A stretch of 64,000 nucleotides of DNA from Gymnopus androsaceus JB14. Lineage: Eukaryota > Basidiomycota > Agaricomycetes > Agaricales > Omphalotaceae. The notes under the pieces were generated by a model. The model searched no databases. It was not told the origin of the DNA and was given only the letters and a program-made list of their open reading frames with translations. The translations under genes and the position numbers were made by a program. Positions 1 through 12,263 of this stretch are shown piece by piece. The stretch lies in assembly GCA_009733575.1 (NCBI GenBank), contig ML769417.1, positions 62,001 through 126,000 on the forward strand, in the 5' to 3' direction. How positions within the stretch are numbered: the first letter of the stretch is position 1; each line of letters begins with the position of its first letter.

Positions 1-470
1 TTGGGTAGGTTCCAGTTACGCTTGCCGATAATCAGTTAGATCAATAAGCATCATAGCTTTATGGCTCTAGCGAATCTTGTCAACGTGCTGACATTCTATG
101 TGAGTCAATTCCCATCTATTCACTGAATCCGTATGCCAACCCGCTTCAGATTACCGGAGTATGTTCTTCATTCAAACATTCCTTATCCAATCTCAGCATA
201 TTTCAGGACTCTTTGTTGAGGGGTACATTGTCACCTTTCGCCAGCTGGTGAGCACGATAATTAAATCTTCACCATTTTTGCGTTGCTTAGGTTTGCCGTT
301 TGTTCAAAAGTACATCAGTTACACTCATGTCAAGGCTTATGCTGCATCTCCTTGAGATCGCAGACAAAGGGCTATATGTCTGCCATGGAGATAGACCAGC
401 TGGGTCATACAACCCTGATGGTAGGCACCAGTCAAAGTTTGAGTGTAGTCTCGAGTGCTTACTGCTATAA
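1..470 (+). CDS. DUF6533-family membrane protein, 3' end only (cut by window edge)
   Basis: Only the last exons of a DUF6533 protein are present. A short exon near 50-100 encodes ALANLVNVLTFY, followed by a GTGAG donor and an acceptor near 148. The final exon carries SRLMLHLLEIADKGLYV and runs to TAA at 468-470. The same exon order and wording recur in the next gene (LTNLVNVFTFY at about 2340, SRLMLHLHEIADKGL at about 2610), so the two are tandem paralogues. The SRLMLHLHE signature is a conserved C-terminal feature of agaricomycete DUF6533 proteins, which have several membrane helices and no assigned function. Whether the 5' part is intact cannot be seen. Confidence 0.6.
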
Positions 471-1054
471 TGCTACCGTCCCGCAGCCACAATCTCTACG
501 ATAGGTTTCGGTGGGGACCGCTTTCAGGAAACAAACAATCACTCTCAGGAGACTACGGTCGCCTCTAGCATTCTTGACGTTAACACTGCCGATCTTTCTT
601 CAAAAAAAGTGGAGGTCTAGGAATACGAAGGCACATTCTAGGACCACATAAGTGTATGTACTCTAATCTAATCTGTTGACTCTTGATATATGTAGGTAAA
701 AATTTAAGACAAGCCCTTCGTTTAAATGATGACAATCATGATGGACCACTCGCAAACTCACAACCACCGACTGTACTCTAAGTACAGTTTGATAGTCATC
801 CCGAAGATTGGATTCATGGCGTTACTGATAATTCATCGTAGTATCCATCAACCCTCTTTCACGTCCGAATGAACCGCCTAAAGAGACGGGAGTGTCATCA
901 TCGGTTATCATGGCCGGATAAAAAGAGGGCTCATTAAAACTTACTGCCAACCTATCTCGAGCCCGTTACCCCAAGTCCAAGTCCTCGTTTGATACAGATG
1001 GATTCCAATGGCGCCGACAGCTATGCCCTCGCTAAGAGACTGTAGGTCTGCTCT
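471..1054. other. intergenic, no gene seen
   Basis: The spacer between the tandem DUF6533 genes shows no open frame with convincing coding character and no clear repeat. It should hold the 3' end of the first gene and the promoter of the second. Confidence 0.5.
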
Positions 1055-2780
1055 ATGCCATGCTTGTATATAAGTAAGACCAACTTGAACTGCACAGACG
1101 TACGGATAGCTACCTGCACCTGGTGGCATTTGGTGAGTCGAACCACCATTCCACTACGTATTCAAGTTCTCATCCTAGTTCCGAATGAAGCCTTTCTTTA
1201 TTATGATCACCTCCTCACGTTTGGTAGGTCTCGATCAGCTTCAATAATCCTTACTCCAGGTCAACATTACATTACAGATGCCGAGATCAAGTTTTTCTGG
1301 GCCTACCCAAATACCACCAGCAGTCGCCTCTTCTTTTTAAACAGATATTTTTCATTAGTGTGCAGCATCTTGCTACTACTATCCATATTTTTTATACCGT
1401 CGGATACATCTGTAAGTTCGAGACCAGTAATAGTACGCTTACATTGGTTCTATGCACTTATGTCCTACTAGGGGTACATTTTGTCACATTTGAAGGTTAA
1501 TTCACGCTAAGGCTTATACTTAATTCGCGGGGACTTTAGCTGCCATCCTTGGGAGCTGTTTGATGAATTGTTCCATGGTACGCTTGCATTATCTCCTACC
1601 TTGAACCTCATTATTCAGTAAGAACTCTTAGCAACTGCACAGGTCATAGTTATCGGTAAGTATATAGACTCGTAGTATGCCAGTGCTTAGAAAGTGACAC
1701 AGTCTTACTCACCCTCCGAGTGTATGCTATTTACGGACGCGATAGACGCATAATAATAGTCCTCAGCAGCCTCATTTTCATTGGAATCGGTGCAACTGCA
1801 GTGAGTCGAATTTCTATCAAAATTTCCCTTCATATGCATGACATGATGATTAGGCGTCATTGGCTTTCTCCAAATCAACAGCCATAACTTCGCCATTTCC
1901 AGTCGGATGTCACGATGTTTTAGATTTGAGAAAGTGGGTAAATTTGCCATTGGGTTCGACAGCTTTGGCATATACTTACAGAGTAATTGTCAGTTCCGCT
2001 TGTAAGTTCTAGCTCAAAATAGCAATCCGGTGATGCTGAGTAGCTTCTTGTGAAGTGGTTTCCGTCGGTTGGGAAGCCCTATTAATATACGACATTCTTC
2101 TGTTCAGCATGACACTTCTAAAAGCCTACCAGGCTCGGTCTGAGCCCACCATAACTGAAATGGGAGGGCTGTCCCTCTTCACAATCATTGTTCGGGATGG
2201 TGAGAATCAAATCTAGCTACAAAGATCGTATCTAACGGATTATTCGCCCGATAGGTTCTATTTATTTTGGGTGAGTCCACTGAGCGACGTTCTGTGAAGT
2301 TGACTGAATTAGAATGATTCATAGCTTGATGACTCTAACAAACCTCGTTAACGTGTTCACTTTCTATGTAAGCCAATTCCATTCATTAGTCCCCGCTGTA
2401 TTTATGCTTTGACACTCTACAGATTACCGGAGTATGTATGCTATCCTGTAAGTATCATTCAAGCATTCCTCAACTACAGTTATACAGGAATCCTTGCTGA
2501 GGGGCACTTTTTCCGCTTTCGCAAGCTGGTAAGTACTTGGATTCATCCTTTAACTTCAAACCCGTTTTCTTTTAGTAATGAGATTTCTAGCTTCTCAGTC
2601 ACACTGATGTCAAGGCTTATGCTACATCTCCATGAGATCGCAGACAAAGGACTACATGTCCCATATGAAGATACGCTGGCACGTCCAGTCCATGAACATG
2701 GATCTGAGCCTGGTGAGCTTTTGCCTTTATATGAGATGGAACCCCGTTCGAAAATACTTATTGCTGCTTGTCGTTTATGA
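1055..2780 (+). CDS. DUF6533-family multi-pass membrane protein
   Basis: Exons recovered in order give the full DUF6533 layout. YYDHLLTF joins over an intron (donor about 1223) to DAEIKFFW, then LFFLNRYFSLVCSILLLLS. A later exon near 1709-1800 reads LRVYAIYGRDRRIIIVLSS. SLFTIIVRDG follows near 2190, LTNLVNVFTFY near 2340, and the last exon SVTLMSRLMLHLHEIADKG continues to a polar tail ending in TGA at 2778-2780. DHLLTF, NRYF and LRVYAIYGR are family landmarks and several hydrophobic segments match membrane helices. The function of the family is unknown. The 1055 start is a guess, because a short 5' exon probably precedes the intron at about 1131-1170. Some middle exons (1840-2100) were not placed, so an internal defect cannot be excluded. 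Confidence 0.7.
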
Positions 2781-4099
2781 AATGCAGCTATGACTATCAA
2801 CGATGGACTTTCATGAAAATCCCCACTCAGTCCAAGTCCTAAGAAACGTAACCCATGCTGGAATTTTCAGTCCGACTTCAGCAAATATGTTATTAGATCC
2901 GAGATGGTTTAGAACGGCACATACTACGAGTATCATAATAGCGCGAACCAAGTTTTATAGACAGGCGCTCTAGTCGATATAACCAGCTTTGACCCTTACT
3001 AAGCAGTAGAAATGGCGTCTATATCTATGTAGTATGTTCGCCCAAAATTAATGTCCTCGTTGGTCGAGACTTGTTTAAGTGTTCTTTCTGGTTTACTCAA
3101 ATTAAAATGTCGAATATGAGCACTGGGTACTGGGTGGTAGTCACTACAAATCGAAATGTAAAAAGATCGTAAGCAGAAAAGGAATAAAAATTCGTCATAG
3201 TATATTCATCATTGCTACCTGACCACGAGAGGAACAGTCCCTCATTACGGGAGCCCTCGGCCCCCAAAAAGAGAATCAAATGAAATCGCAATAACGCTGC
3301 ATTCAGGCAGAGTCAGAGTTGTTACGCTCCTCATTTCCACAAACAGAGCCAGAGCCACCTAGGCCTATGTCTCCCTTAGGCCGACTCTCACAATCGTGTC
3401 ACAGGTAGACGCAGATTGCATAACTAGCCATAGAAGTACACGTCCGTGATTTTGGGGAAAAAAGATAGATCTTACTTATGATAAGATGTATCGAAGATCT
3501 GGGGTAGGCACGAGTAGTGCTACTGTAGCTCCAACTTCCAACGCCCGGGCCAACAGAGAGGGCTCGGAGTAGGTGCTAAGCGCTATTCCTAGACAAGTCA
3601 GCTCCCAACTGATAAAGAGTAACTTTCGACTTATACGGAACCGCGAGGCCGCATAAGGTAGAATCGGAAAAATGTGCCACCATCACATCGCGCTAGCAGT
3701 AGTAGAAAGATTATCGCCATTTAGTGGTGTCATCGCACGCTGGAATCGAATATCTCGGTTGTGAAAATCGAGCTAGTCGAGCTAATCTTAATACAATCTG
3801 CTATTAGACTTACAGGTAGAGAGATTTACTGTGGGGATCTCACTCTGGACTTCAGTAGCAGTGAGCCAAGTGAACCCGTTGATGATTCGATTGGCTTTTC
3901 AAGAATCGATTGCTCAAAGATGAATATTTGAGTTAAAAAAATCACCCTACACAGCGTAAAACCACAAAATGTAACTAGAGTAAATTGTCAGAATTGTGGA
4001 TATTCTAGACAATCTGCGAGAAATTTCTGGCTCACAATTTCTGAACGTTAGAGCTACGTAGTTTCACAGGGCAGATAGGGCTGTCAAACGCGCTATGGC
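2781..4099. other. intergenic, no gene seen
   Basis: About 1.3 kb between the DUF6533 gene and the UTP18 region. Short open frames exist on both strands (for example minus 3097-3291), but none has recognisable motifs or splice-linked partners. Confidence 0.5.
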
Positions 4100-4482
4100 G
4101 TGTCGCGTCGCGATAAACGAGCGACGTCGCTAACCAGAGGCTCCAAGAGGCGCTGTAAGAAAACTGCGAAAGATCGATGGATATCGGAGAAAAGCAACCC
4201 TGCGGGCCTGCGTATTCTTCCGTGTCCTGAACAAACCCAGGCGCCGTGCAGACCCCAGAATTGGAGCAGGACTGGAGTCCGTACGGTACTAGCCGCACGC
4301 GGCACTGCAATAGAATTTGGGAAAGGGCAAAGAATATACTCGAACATACTCGACATGTACTCCGACGAGAAGTGTTTGACCAAGACGACTCCAGTAATAA
4401 TGCAAGTCCGATGCCAATGCGGAAAGAACGAATAGAAGAGCGCCTATCACTGATCAAAGAAAAATTCAAGCGCTCAGCTTAG
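4100..4482 (+). CDS. possible small hypothetical protein upstream of UTP18
   Basis: A basic frame from about 4100 (SRRDKRATSLTRGSKRR) and a second frame from 4246 to TAG at 4480-4482 (ending RKERIEERLSLIKEKFKRSA) could be two exons joined through the GTAAGAAAAC donor at about 4153 and the acceptor at about 4251. The second frame is charged and helix-like. No family was recognised. It ends about 50 bp before the UTP18 start, so it may instead be 5' leader sequence of that gene. Low confidence. Confidence 0.25.
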
Positions 4483-4533
4483 CGCCCATATTCTTCATGC
4501 CAAAACCATCACGAAAACGACAAAAGCTCTCCA

Positions 4534-6607
4534 ATGACGAGCTCAAATCCTTTGCTTGACGATTCAGCTAAAGATGACGAGGAACGAAGGCTCGAAAGCT
4601 TACTCTTTGGCACAAAATATGTTCCATCTGGACCTGTAGAACTTTTGCACGGCGATGAAGACGAGCTGGCAGGAGAAGAAGGAAGACAGTTTCAAAATCT
4701 TCTGGATAATGATGTGGGTGTCTTTTTCCCCAATATTCCATTGACTCAATTATTTCTTGGATTTGTCAGTTATTCTTCGTAGACGACGAAGCTGAACACG
4801 GTTCTAATAGCGAACCAGAGCCGTCAGGTTCAGGTGCCAATTCTCAATCGGAAGACGAAGAAGAAGTGGCCGAGGAACGTTCACAGAATAAAACTGTCTT
4901 CTCGAAGAGCCTGAAATCACAGCATAAAGCACCCGCTTGGATAGATGATTCCGACCCCGCCAGCGTTTCTCTCTCCTCTAAACGCCTGAAAAAGCTTCGG
5001 GACGCACCTGATGAAGAAGCTCTGGCTGGACGGGAATACGAATCTCGTTTACGGAGACAGTTCGAGCGTATAAATCCCGAACCCGACTGGGCCAGCAAGG
5101 CTCGCAAAAAAACTTCGAAAGCAGAGGACGGGGACAATGAAACTGACGTGGATTTCAGTACCTTACTATCATCTACCTCTGGTATCCTTACACAAAGATC
5201 CTCGCGTTCACCGGTTCTTGCTTCTGGCACTATCGATATATCACGTCTCCGTGACGCCAACCAGTCTGCACAGAATTCGGGTTGCGGAGACATAAAATCG
5301 CTGGCATTTCATCCTAGTGAACGCGTACCCGTACTTTGTGTAGGCAGCTCAGATCGTCGTGTCAGAATGTATAACGTTCGTATTCATCTCCGTCATACGC
5401 TCTAAAACTAAGTAATTTTCTTTGGATAGATTGACGGACATACATCTCCTTTACTACAAACCCTCCATGTTCCATCTCTTCCTCTCAGCTCGCAGTCTTC
5501 CGTCACCTTTCACCCATCAGGATCCCACCTCCTTCTCACTGGAACAAGACCGTACTATTTCGTTTACGACCTTCAGAGCGGCACTCTCACAAGTAGCGAC
5601 CAGAGTAAACAGGGTTTGTGGGGAACACGATTTGAAGATCCTTCAACTGTTGTATCTCCATCATTTGCTTCTCGTAAGCGTGGCAGAACGCGCAGTGGTG
5701 CTGGGGCTGATGAGAGTGTCGGAGCAAGCGCGAACAATCCAGGTGGTGCTGGCATGGAGGTGACGGCTTTTGAGCCAGACACTGGATCCATGCTTGCAAT
5801 CGCAGGTCGAGGGGGATATGTTCATCTTGTAGACTGGAAGAGTGGTGCAGGGCAGGTCATCGGGAGCCTAAAGTGTTCAAGTGGCGGAGGAGGCGTGAAG
5901 GGCTTATGGTGGACACCCTCGTCAAGTGCATTGACTTCCGAACTCACTGCTGGATCGCGTGAGTACCTGACGGTGCTGACAGGCGACTCGGAAGTGTATT
6001 TGTGGGATGTTGGCGAGCGGCGATGTGTGCGGAGATGGAAGGATGAAGGTGGCTTCCGAGGGTCAGGCAGAGTTCTGACGGGTAACGGGAAAGGATCTGG
6101 GTGGTTGGCAATCGGGTATGTCATTTTTCGTCTCTTGTGTTTTGCGCGCGCATGAATGACGGTCTTCCGTAGATCCAATACCGGTCTCGTCAATGTTTAC
6201 GGATCGGACTCGTTTTCACCTTCCGTATCCGCGGCATCATCTTTGTCATGGTCAAGTCTCAGCCCAAAACCTGTCAAGACCATCGAGAATCTCACCACGC
6301 CGATTTCCACCCTTCGGTTTAATCATGACGCACAAGTACTCGCAATAGCTTCCAAGGAGAAGAAAGACAGCATGAGATTGGTGAGCGGGGCTCCGTTTGC
6401 ACGCTGTTCGGAAATTCTTAAAAAAAAATTTTTTTTTCACAGGTCCATCTACCCTCCCTCACGTCTTTTTCGAATTGGCCTACATCAAGTACTCCTCTGG
6501 GACACGTCACCGCGGTGGACTTTTCCGCGCGCAGCGAATACATGGCTGTTGGTAATACTCGGGGTCGAGTACTACTATATCATTTGAAGGATTTCGGCGT
6601 CCATTAG
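4534..6607 (+). CDS. UTP18: U3 snoRNP protein UTP18 (WD-repeat)
   Basis: UTP18 is a nucleolar WD40 protein of the small-subunit processome (UTP-B module) that takes part in 18S rRNA maturation. Five exons join cleanly: 4534-4713, 4770-5375, 5430-6115, 6173-6380 and 6443-6607. The product starts MTSSNPLLDD and carries the acidic N-terminus with ERRLESLLFG, the LFFVDDE junction, and AGREYESRLRRQFERINPEP, which is characteristic of UTP18. WD-type blades follow: SLAFHPS, VTFHPSGSHLLLTG, VYDLQSG, HLVDWKSG, VYLWDVGER and LLYHLKDFG near the stop. An upstream ATG at 4497 is in another frame and stops within 21 codons, so 4534 is preferred. All junctions keep frame. The gene is convergent with SPO22 downstream. 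Confidence 0.93.
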
Positions 6608-7108
6608 TAAATCTCTGGCAGTTCCCAGCGGCTTCAAGTGTGAATACATGATCTTTTATTCCCATTCTGTGTATATCCTTCCAATGAGGGAGAGTTACTA
6701 ATGTTATACATGGAAATTTGCTATCTTAAAAATCCGAGCCATAATAAGGATAGTTTGTCAGAATACAGTAATGTGCTGTACAACAAGGAGAAAAGTTAAG
6801 CCATTTACAGCGAGGGTTCTTGAATGACAGAAAGAGTTGCTCAAAGAGCAATTGATGCAGGGTACCACGATTAAGGGAACAACGAATACTGTATCCAAAT
6901 AAGGATAGACGAGAAGCAAGTCCGGAAATGCACAAGTTGGGCAAGTTAGAGTTATGTGGCTTGAAGACCTATTGGAGCAGAGAGAAAAGTTCCGAAAAAA
7001 AAGTCCAGTTACTGAGATGGAATCATGTCGGCGCATACCGAGCCAACAGCTGCGCATATGTTTCTGAAATCTGGAGAACCAATTCGGAGTTAAAGTGGTA
7101 CCAAGCTT
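6608..7108. other. convergent intergenic region
   Basis: This 500-bp spacer separates the 3' ends of UTP18 (+) and SPO22 (-). It should hold both 3' UTRs and polyadenylation sites. No supported gene is seen; the short minus frames at 6726-7057 lack motifs. Confidence 0.5.
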
Positions 7109-10100
7109 TTAGAGTTTTTCGTATACCTTTTCAGCACGCTCAGTTCCCCCAGGTACGAATCTACATATAACCGTGGACGACTCGAACCATCTTTTTGCCT
7201 CGTCTAGGGAAGATGCCCTATACGGATCATCAGTTGGGACCTGACCAGACTGCAGCGAATGGAAAACTGCACTCACTCCAAGCATTCAAAGCCAGTATTA
7301 TATGATGTCGCTAGAAGCCAGAAGCGTTCTTCCATGGGGTAAGCCTGTCAAAACAACAAGGGAAATCAGTCGGTTTAGATATGAAGATGTCGATATGGAT
7401 GCGACGTGAAAAAGGATCATGAAACATGAGATGAAAAGTGCTAACCTCGTCACTTTCAATGCTATTTTCCATCACACTGACTGCTTGCTCAATGTATCCG
7501 ATGGCCTTTACTCTATCCGCAGATGTGTTTCTGGCGAGAATGATTGTGCAAATGGCTCGTAGCCACCGAGAGAACTTTTCCACCGAAAGAGAGTTATGGT
7601 CGAGAGTAGCGTGCAATACAGCCTAGTATGGTACATAATGATCAGATAATTGACGTCCTGAAGTATTAAAAAAATATTGGTACCTCGAGACTGCTACACA
7701 TAACTGTTCATCTCTGATGAGTCATTTCATTCGACCTCTTTAATGTAACACTCACGATGGACCGGGCAATCTTTTTCTGCCCACTGCATCGAATTGACGT
7801 TAGTCAAATTAGCACTACAACTTGATACATGACATACCAAAATATCAGCGATCGCCTCATAAGTGGCTACTGCAAGTGGTCCCGAGGTGACAGCATCCTG
7901 TGAGAAATTCAGCGTGATACATCCTTCAGGCGAATGAAATTGACGTACAGCAACTACTCTAGATAATTGGTCCCAGTCTTTGAGCTGTGCCATCATCTCG
8001 GCTTCAAACACTCGGAGAGTATGAAGGAAGTACTGTGCACGAAGAAGGTCGCCATCGCCCGATACTTTGTTGCTCTCAATGATTTGTGATATTCTGGTCT
8101 TGCAAGACTTGATCTCCTCGGAAATCTCACGTATTTCCTCAACCTGAAATAACATTAACTGTGTATACAGCAGCAGAGGCGTGATTCGCACGTTTGTTAC
8201 CCCGGTAGCAAGTGCTTCGCGGGCCGCAAAAACTTCGGTAATATGAGCAAATGCAGGAGGTCGTATATGGGCAGACCATACCTCGGCCAGAGACCCCCGA
8301 AAAGAAGGCATTGATGAGGTGAACGTACAGATCAGAGTCGACCTCCACGGGACTTGCTTGGCAGTATGCTTCGAGCAGCTAAAAGCGAGGGTACTTGGTT
8401 AAAATAGGTTCATAACGCACTTGCCGAAAACGGACGTACATCCTTGCAGATATCAAAAAGTGATGCAACTTGCTCCTGGAATCCTTCCCAGTCAGAGCAT
8501 CCTTGAACCGCGCAGTTGTAAGCAGTTCGCCATAACCAGGAGATGTCTTTGATAATCAGAGATAAGGCCTTCTGTTCCGAAGCGGCATCGACGAGAATTT
8601 TCGCTGTTTTTATTGTATCAGTTTTTCTTCTCCATTCCATAGACAATTATAGTAGTAGTAAAAGACTTGCCGGTTCGAAAATGTCCTACCACGCTGTCGA
8701 TTAACGTAGACCTGATATCGCAGAAACGGGTAAGTATAGTTCGCTGAGCTAGAATAAATCCTACTTGATTGCGGCCGGGTCAACGAAAAGCTTGAGAACG
8801 AGTCTAATGATACAACGGAGGAGCGCCATAGCCTCAACAACTGTCTCACCGCTACTGGAAAGCTTGAGAGTCTTCAAAAGAGCCTCTAGAACAGCGAGGA
8901 GAACGTTTTTCATCTCCGATTCATGCGACAGCTTTGTGGCCAGAAGTAACATCTTGCGGTCAAAATCCGGCGCGTTAACCATTTCGTGCATGGACTTGAT
9001 CGCTTTGAGGTTACATGAGTAGAGCCCTCTAACAACGAACTGAAATACAATACCTTCGTCATCAAGGCCTACGCAGGAATACAGTAAGCTAGGATCCGTC
9101 TCGGTTCAAACAAAGCCCACCAACCTTGGTGAATAGCGGTAAGGAACGCTACATAATGAGTAGTAGCCTCATTAGACGGACAGCACCGAATCACCGCAGC
9201 TGCTCGAGAATACTCGTGCTGCTCAATGTAGCAAAGAGCAGCCTTCCGGTAGCATTTGGAAGCGCTCGATGGATCATTGACCCTGAATAGTCGATGGCTG
9301 CCAGCGGAAAACCAGTCTGCTGCTTCTGACCAACGTTTAGCGTGATAATGGCGATCACCGTACTGCCATAAGAGCTGCAAGTTTCCGGATGAATGGCGAG
9401 CTTGTAAACAAAAAAAAAATTACAACAGAGAACAAATAAGCGCACCGATAGGCATGCTGTAGCCGGGACGTTCTGGAGCTCAGCATCTGCTTCGCAAACG
9501 GCTGTAGACGGTTAATTCATGAACCACACTATCCGGATAGAGACATACATGTGAATCCAGTGTCGATGGCCTCCATGGCTCTAGAGTGAACTTCATCTTT
9601 GGAGCAGTGAATGATCAAGGACAATAGAACACGGTCAACATATTCGGAGCCTGTATTTGGACTCTCTAAGGCCCGGTGCAAAAGATATTGATTGACATTA
9701 GTGACGACAGCGCTGCCGCGGATGCTTTCAGTATCCCCAAATACCTAGAAGGGAAAGGAAGTCTTACTGTTGGTGTCCAAGCGTTCGTAGATCTTGTAAG
9801 ATGCTGTCAAGATATCAGCGAGAACCAGGTCAGATCATTAGCGGAAAATCTCACTCTGTGACGGTCGCCTCTGAGAAATCCATGTGATCGATTATGGACT
9901 TGAAAGCTGTATTTCGTTGCTAAATATGCCCCAACCGAGCTTAAGCGGACACTCACCATCAAGTATAGCTGTATCGCCAGCTTTCCGTTTCTTGAGTATA
10001 GCCAATCTCAACCAACGCAGTTCTTGATATTCGGAACTTGCCTGAGAGAAAAGAATGATCAGGAAAAGGAAATACAAAGACGTAAGGCATGTTACATGAT

Positions 10101-11652
10101 CTTTTGAGGCGTCCAATGAAGGAATAAGCTCTTCTAACGTCGCTTCTGCACTATCATAAGACTCTGATAAAAAATATGCTCTCGCTAAAGAACTGATGAG
10201 CCTAATAGACGGTAAGAGAACAGACGGTATGAAGCACGTACCGAGAGTCCTTAGTATTGATATCTGTATGGAAAAGATACCGCTTGAATTCGAACTTGAC
10301 GGACACGACAATCGGTGCAGACCTTCAATTCCAGAACGCCAGGGACAGTTGTGTCCTCCTGGTCAACAATTCCGAATGCTTTCTGTAGCCAGACGACAGC
10401 GTCAGAAGCTTTACCGTGGGGCTGTCCCGCTTCATCTCTGAGAACAGATTTGCCGATAACATGGAATTTGGCAGCCAAGACTACACGCTATACTTGCACG
10501 GTTCAACAACGGAATAATGATAGCACGCAGGCTTACATCGTGAACGGGAAGAATAAGACGCTGTTCATCATATATGCCTACCACGTGAATCAGTAAATGG
10601 GCCATAAGCTTTCACAGCGAACGTACTCATTATCTTTTGGGACATGAATTCAGCCACGGTAAAATTGCCCTCCTTCCACGCCTGTGAAAGTTAGTGCACG
10701 CGAAAAGAGCGGCTCAGAAACAATACATACTGATTCCATCCGACTGGAGAAGTAGACCGCCCGAGCACAAGTCTTGGAGTGTCGATGGGTGCCGTCCGGA
10801 TCATCTTCAGCTCTCATCATCTCCTCGAACTGATTGCTGCCACTCAGTAAATGCGCAGAATGTATCGTGTAAAACGGTACCTTGGCAGCGCTTGTAAGGA
10901 CACTTGCGGCGACGTCGTTTTTCCCGAGGTCTAATAAATGTAAGAACATCATGATTTCAATCGATTGCGGGCTTGAGCATACCTGAGAGGGTAGCACCGG
11001 TTTTGCTTGCAAGCACAAGGATATGGATAAGAGCTAGACGAACATTATGATCAGTTGGACAGTTGACCACGAGGCAAAGGAACGACGCACTTTGCAACCC
11101 TGGTTTTACCTCTAGCCCTGCTTCTACCAGTCGAAATGCGGCCAGCCTAACTGAGTTCCAAATGTCAATTCGTGCCACTAAAACTCCGGATCATGCCACA
11201 TACGTGCGCCAACCAATTCTCGACCATCATCTTGAGGAAATTTGCGAACTAGACCGGAGATATTCCACAGGTTGACGCCTAGAGGTCCGCCGTTGAATAT
11301 ATTGCGGCAGAATTTTACATCGATCTGAGCACCTTCTTGGTCCAATGTGTCACACAAGTCAGTACAATCCTTTTCCGTTTTCGAGCGTCGATCCGAGAAA
11401 GATTCAGCAAGGCCAGAGATTCGGTAGAGGCTTCGAATTAAGTAAGGCCGCGAAGAGATATCGGTCTCATCCAGCTGCGCCTTTGTCGTAGTTAGTAGAT
11501 CTATTCTCATTATCAGACGTACGGCTTTGAGAAAAGAAGAAGGTTATGCGCCTTTGATCGATTCGAAGCTCTCTTGTAAGCTTTGCAAAGGTTTCTTCTT
11601 GCGCGCGGACATCGTGTTGGAGAGGGAAAGAAACGCGTAGAGGCATTATCAT
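7109..11652 (-). CDS. SPO22: SPO22/ZIP4-like meiosis protein (TPR repeats)
   Basis: SPO22/ZIP4 proteins are long TPR scaffolds that promote crossover formation and synapsis in meiosis. Many exons lie on the minus strand in the right order: NLWNISGLVRKF near 11250, IDIWNSVRLAAFRLVEAG near 11120, LASKTGATLSG near 11000, and WLQKAFGIVDQED near 10390. Later come a TPR-rich exon (ASKCYRKAALCYIEQHEYSR) near 9250 and WLWRTAYNCAVQG near 8530. The end reads FWLLATSYNTGFECLE near 7290, then DEAKRWFESSTVICRFVPGG and ERAEKVYEKL, stopping at 7109-7111. The family ends in this way, which fixes the 3' end. The 5' exon is uncertain: MPLRVSFPL at 11646 or MIMPL at 11652 fits, but the exon 1 to exon 2 join was not solved in frame. 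It is divergent from the small gene at 11717 with at most about 65 bp between starts. Confidence 0.82.
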
Positions 11653-11716
11653 GTGATGGAGTGACGCAACGCTCGTTAGCGCCCGCCAGCTTTTGACTTT
11701 GCAAGTTGCAACCAAC

Positions 11717-12263
11717 ATGTCGTCCTCGGTCTATTTACCTCCCGATGCGGCAGCTCTCGCGATCAAGGTATGTTAAACTGCTTCATTATCCCAATTATTG
11801 ACAATTTTCCCGGTCAAGGAAGCCAAAAAAGAGGGCCTATTTGCAGGTCTAACAGCGGCTCTAGCGTCAAGCAAGTCCCTATCATTTTTCTACGTTCCAT
11901 TTGTCTCAACTATGAACTCCGAAATGTAGCTTTGATAGGATCTAAGTTCCTTGGTCTCAAACGGTATCCGTCGCTTGCATGCGGGGCTAGTAAGTGTCTT
12001 CGTATGGTTCGGTGTTCCGAGTCGCAAGATTCAAACATCCCATCTATGTCAACTCGGTACGAGGCTGATATCTTCTCAGTAACAGCAGTGCTTTCAGGCT
12101 ATTATTTCACTGAGGTTAGTGTCCTTGACACCCGTATGTGTTTTCTGTAATTCATCACTATCTTTACGTGTAGGCTTTCACTGCGGCCCATCTCGCAAAA
12201 ATCGAGCGTGAAATGGCTAAACAGCAAGCGGAGAAGAATGGAACACAAATGTCAGACTTATAG
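11717..12263 (+). CDS. conserved small membrane protein, about 95 aa
   Basis: Five exons join in frame: 11717-11767, 11819-11870, 11930-11989, 12080-12114 and 12174-12263. The product starts MSSSVYLPPDAAALAIK, continues EAKKEGLFAGLTAALAS, then LIGSKFLGLKRYPSLACGA, LSGYYFTEAFTAAHLAK and a charged tail ending MSDL. Two glycine-rich hydrophobic stretches look like membrane hairpins. The layout suggests a small mitochondrial or endomembrane protein, but no named family was recognised. The second intron appears to use a GC donor (GCAAGT at 11871), which is the only join found that keeps the hydrophobic segment in frame. The start sits against the 5' end of SPO22. Confidence 0.72.

Noticed and set aside
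4032..4469. 145-codon minus-strand open frame upstream of UTP18
   Set aside because: No motif, and it is antisense to the more helix-like plus-strand frame. No splice partners were found.
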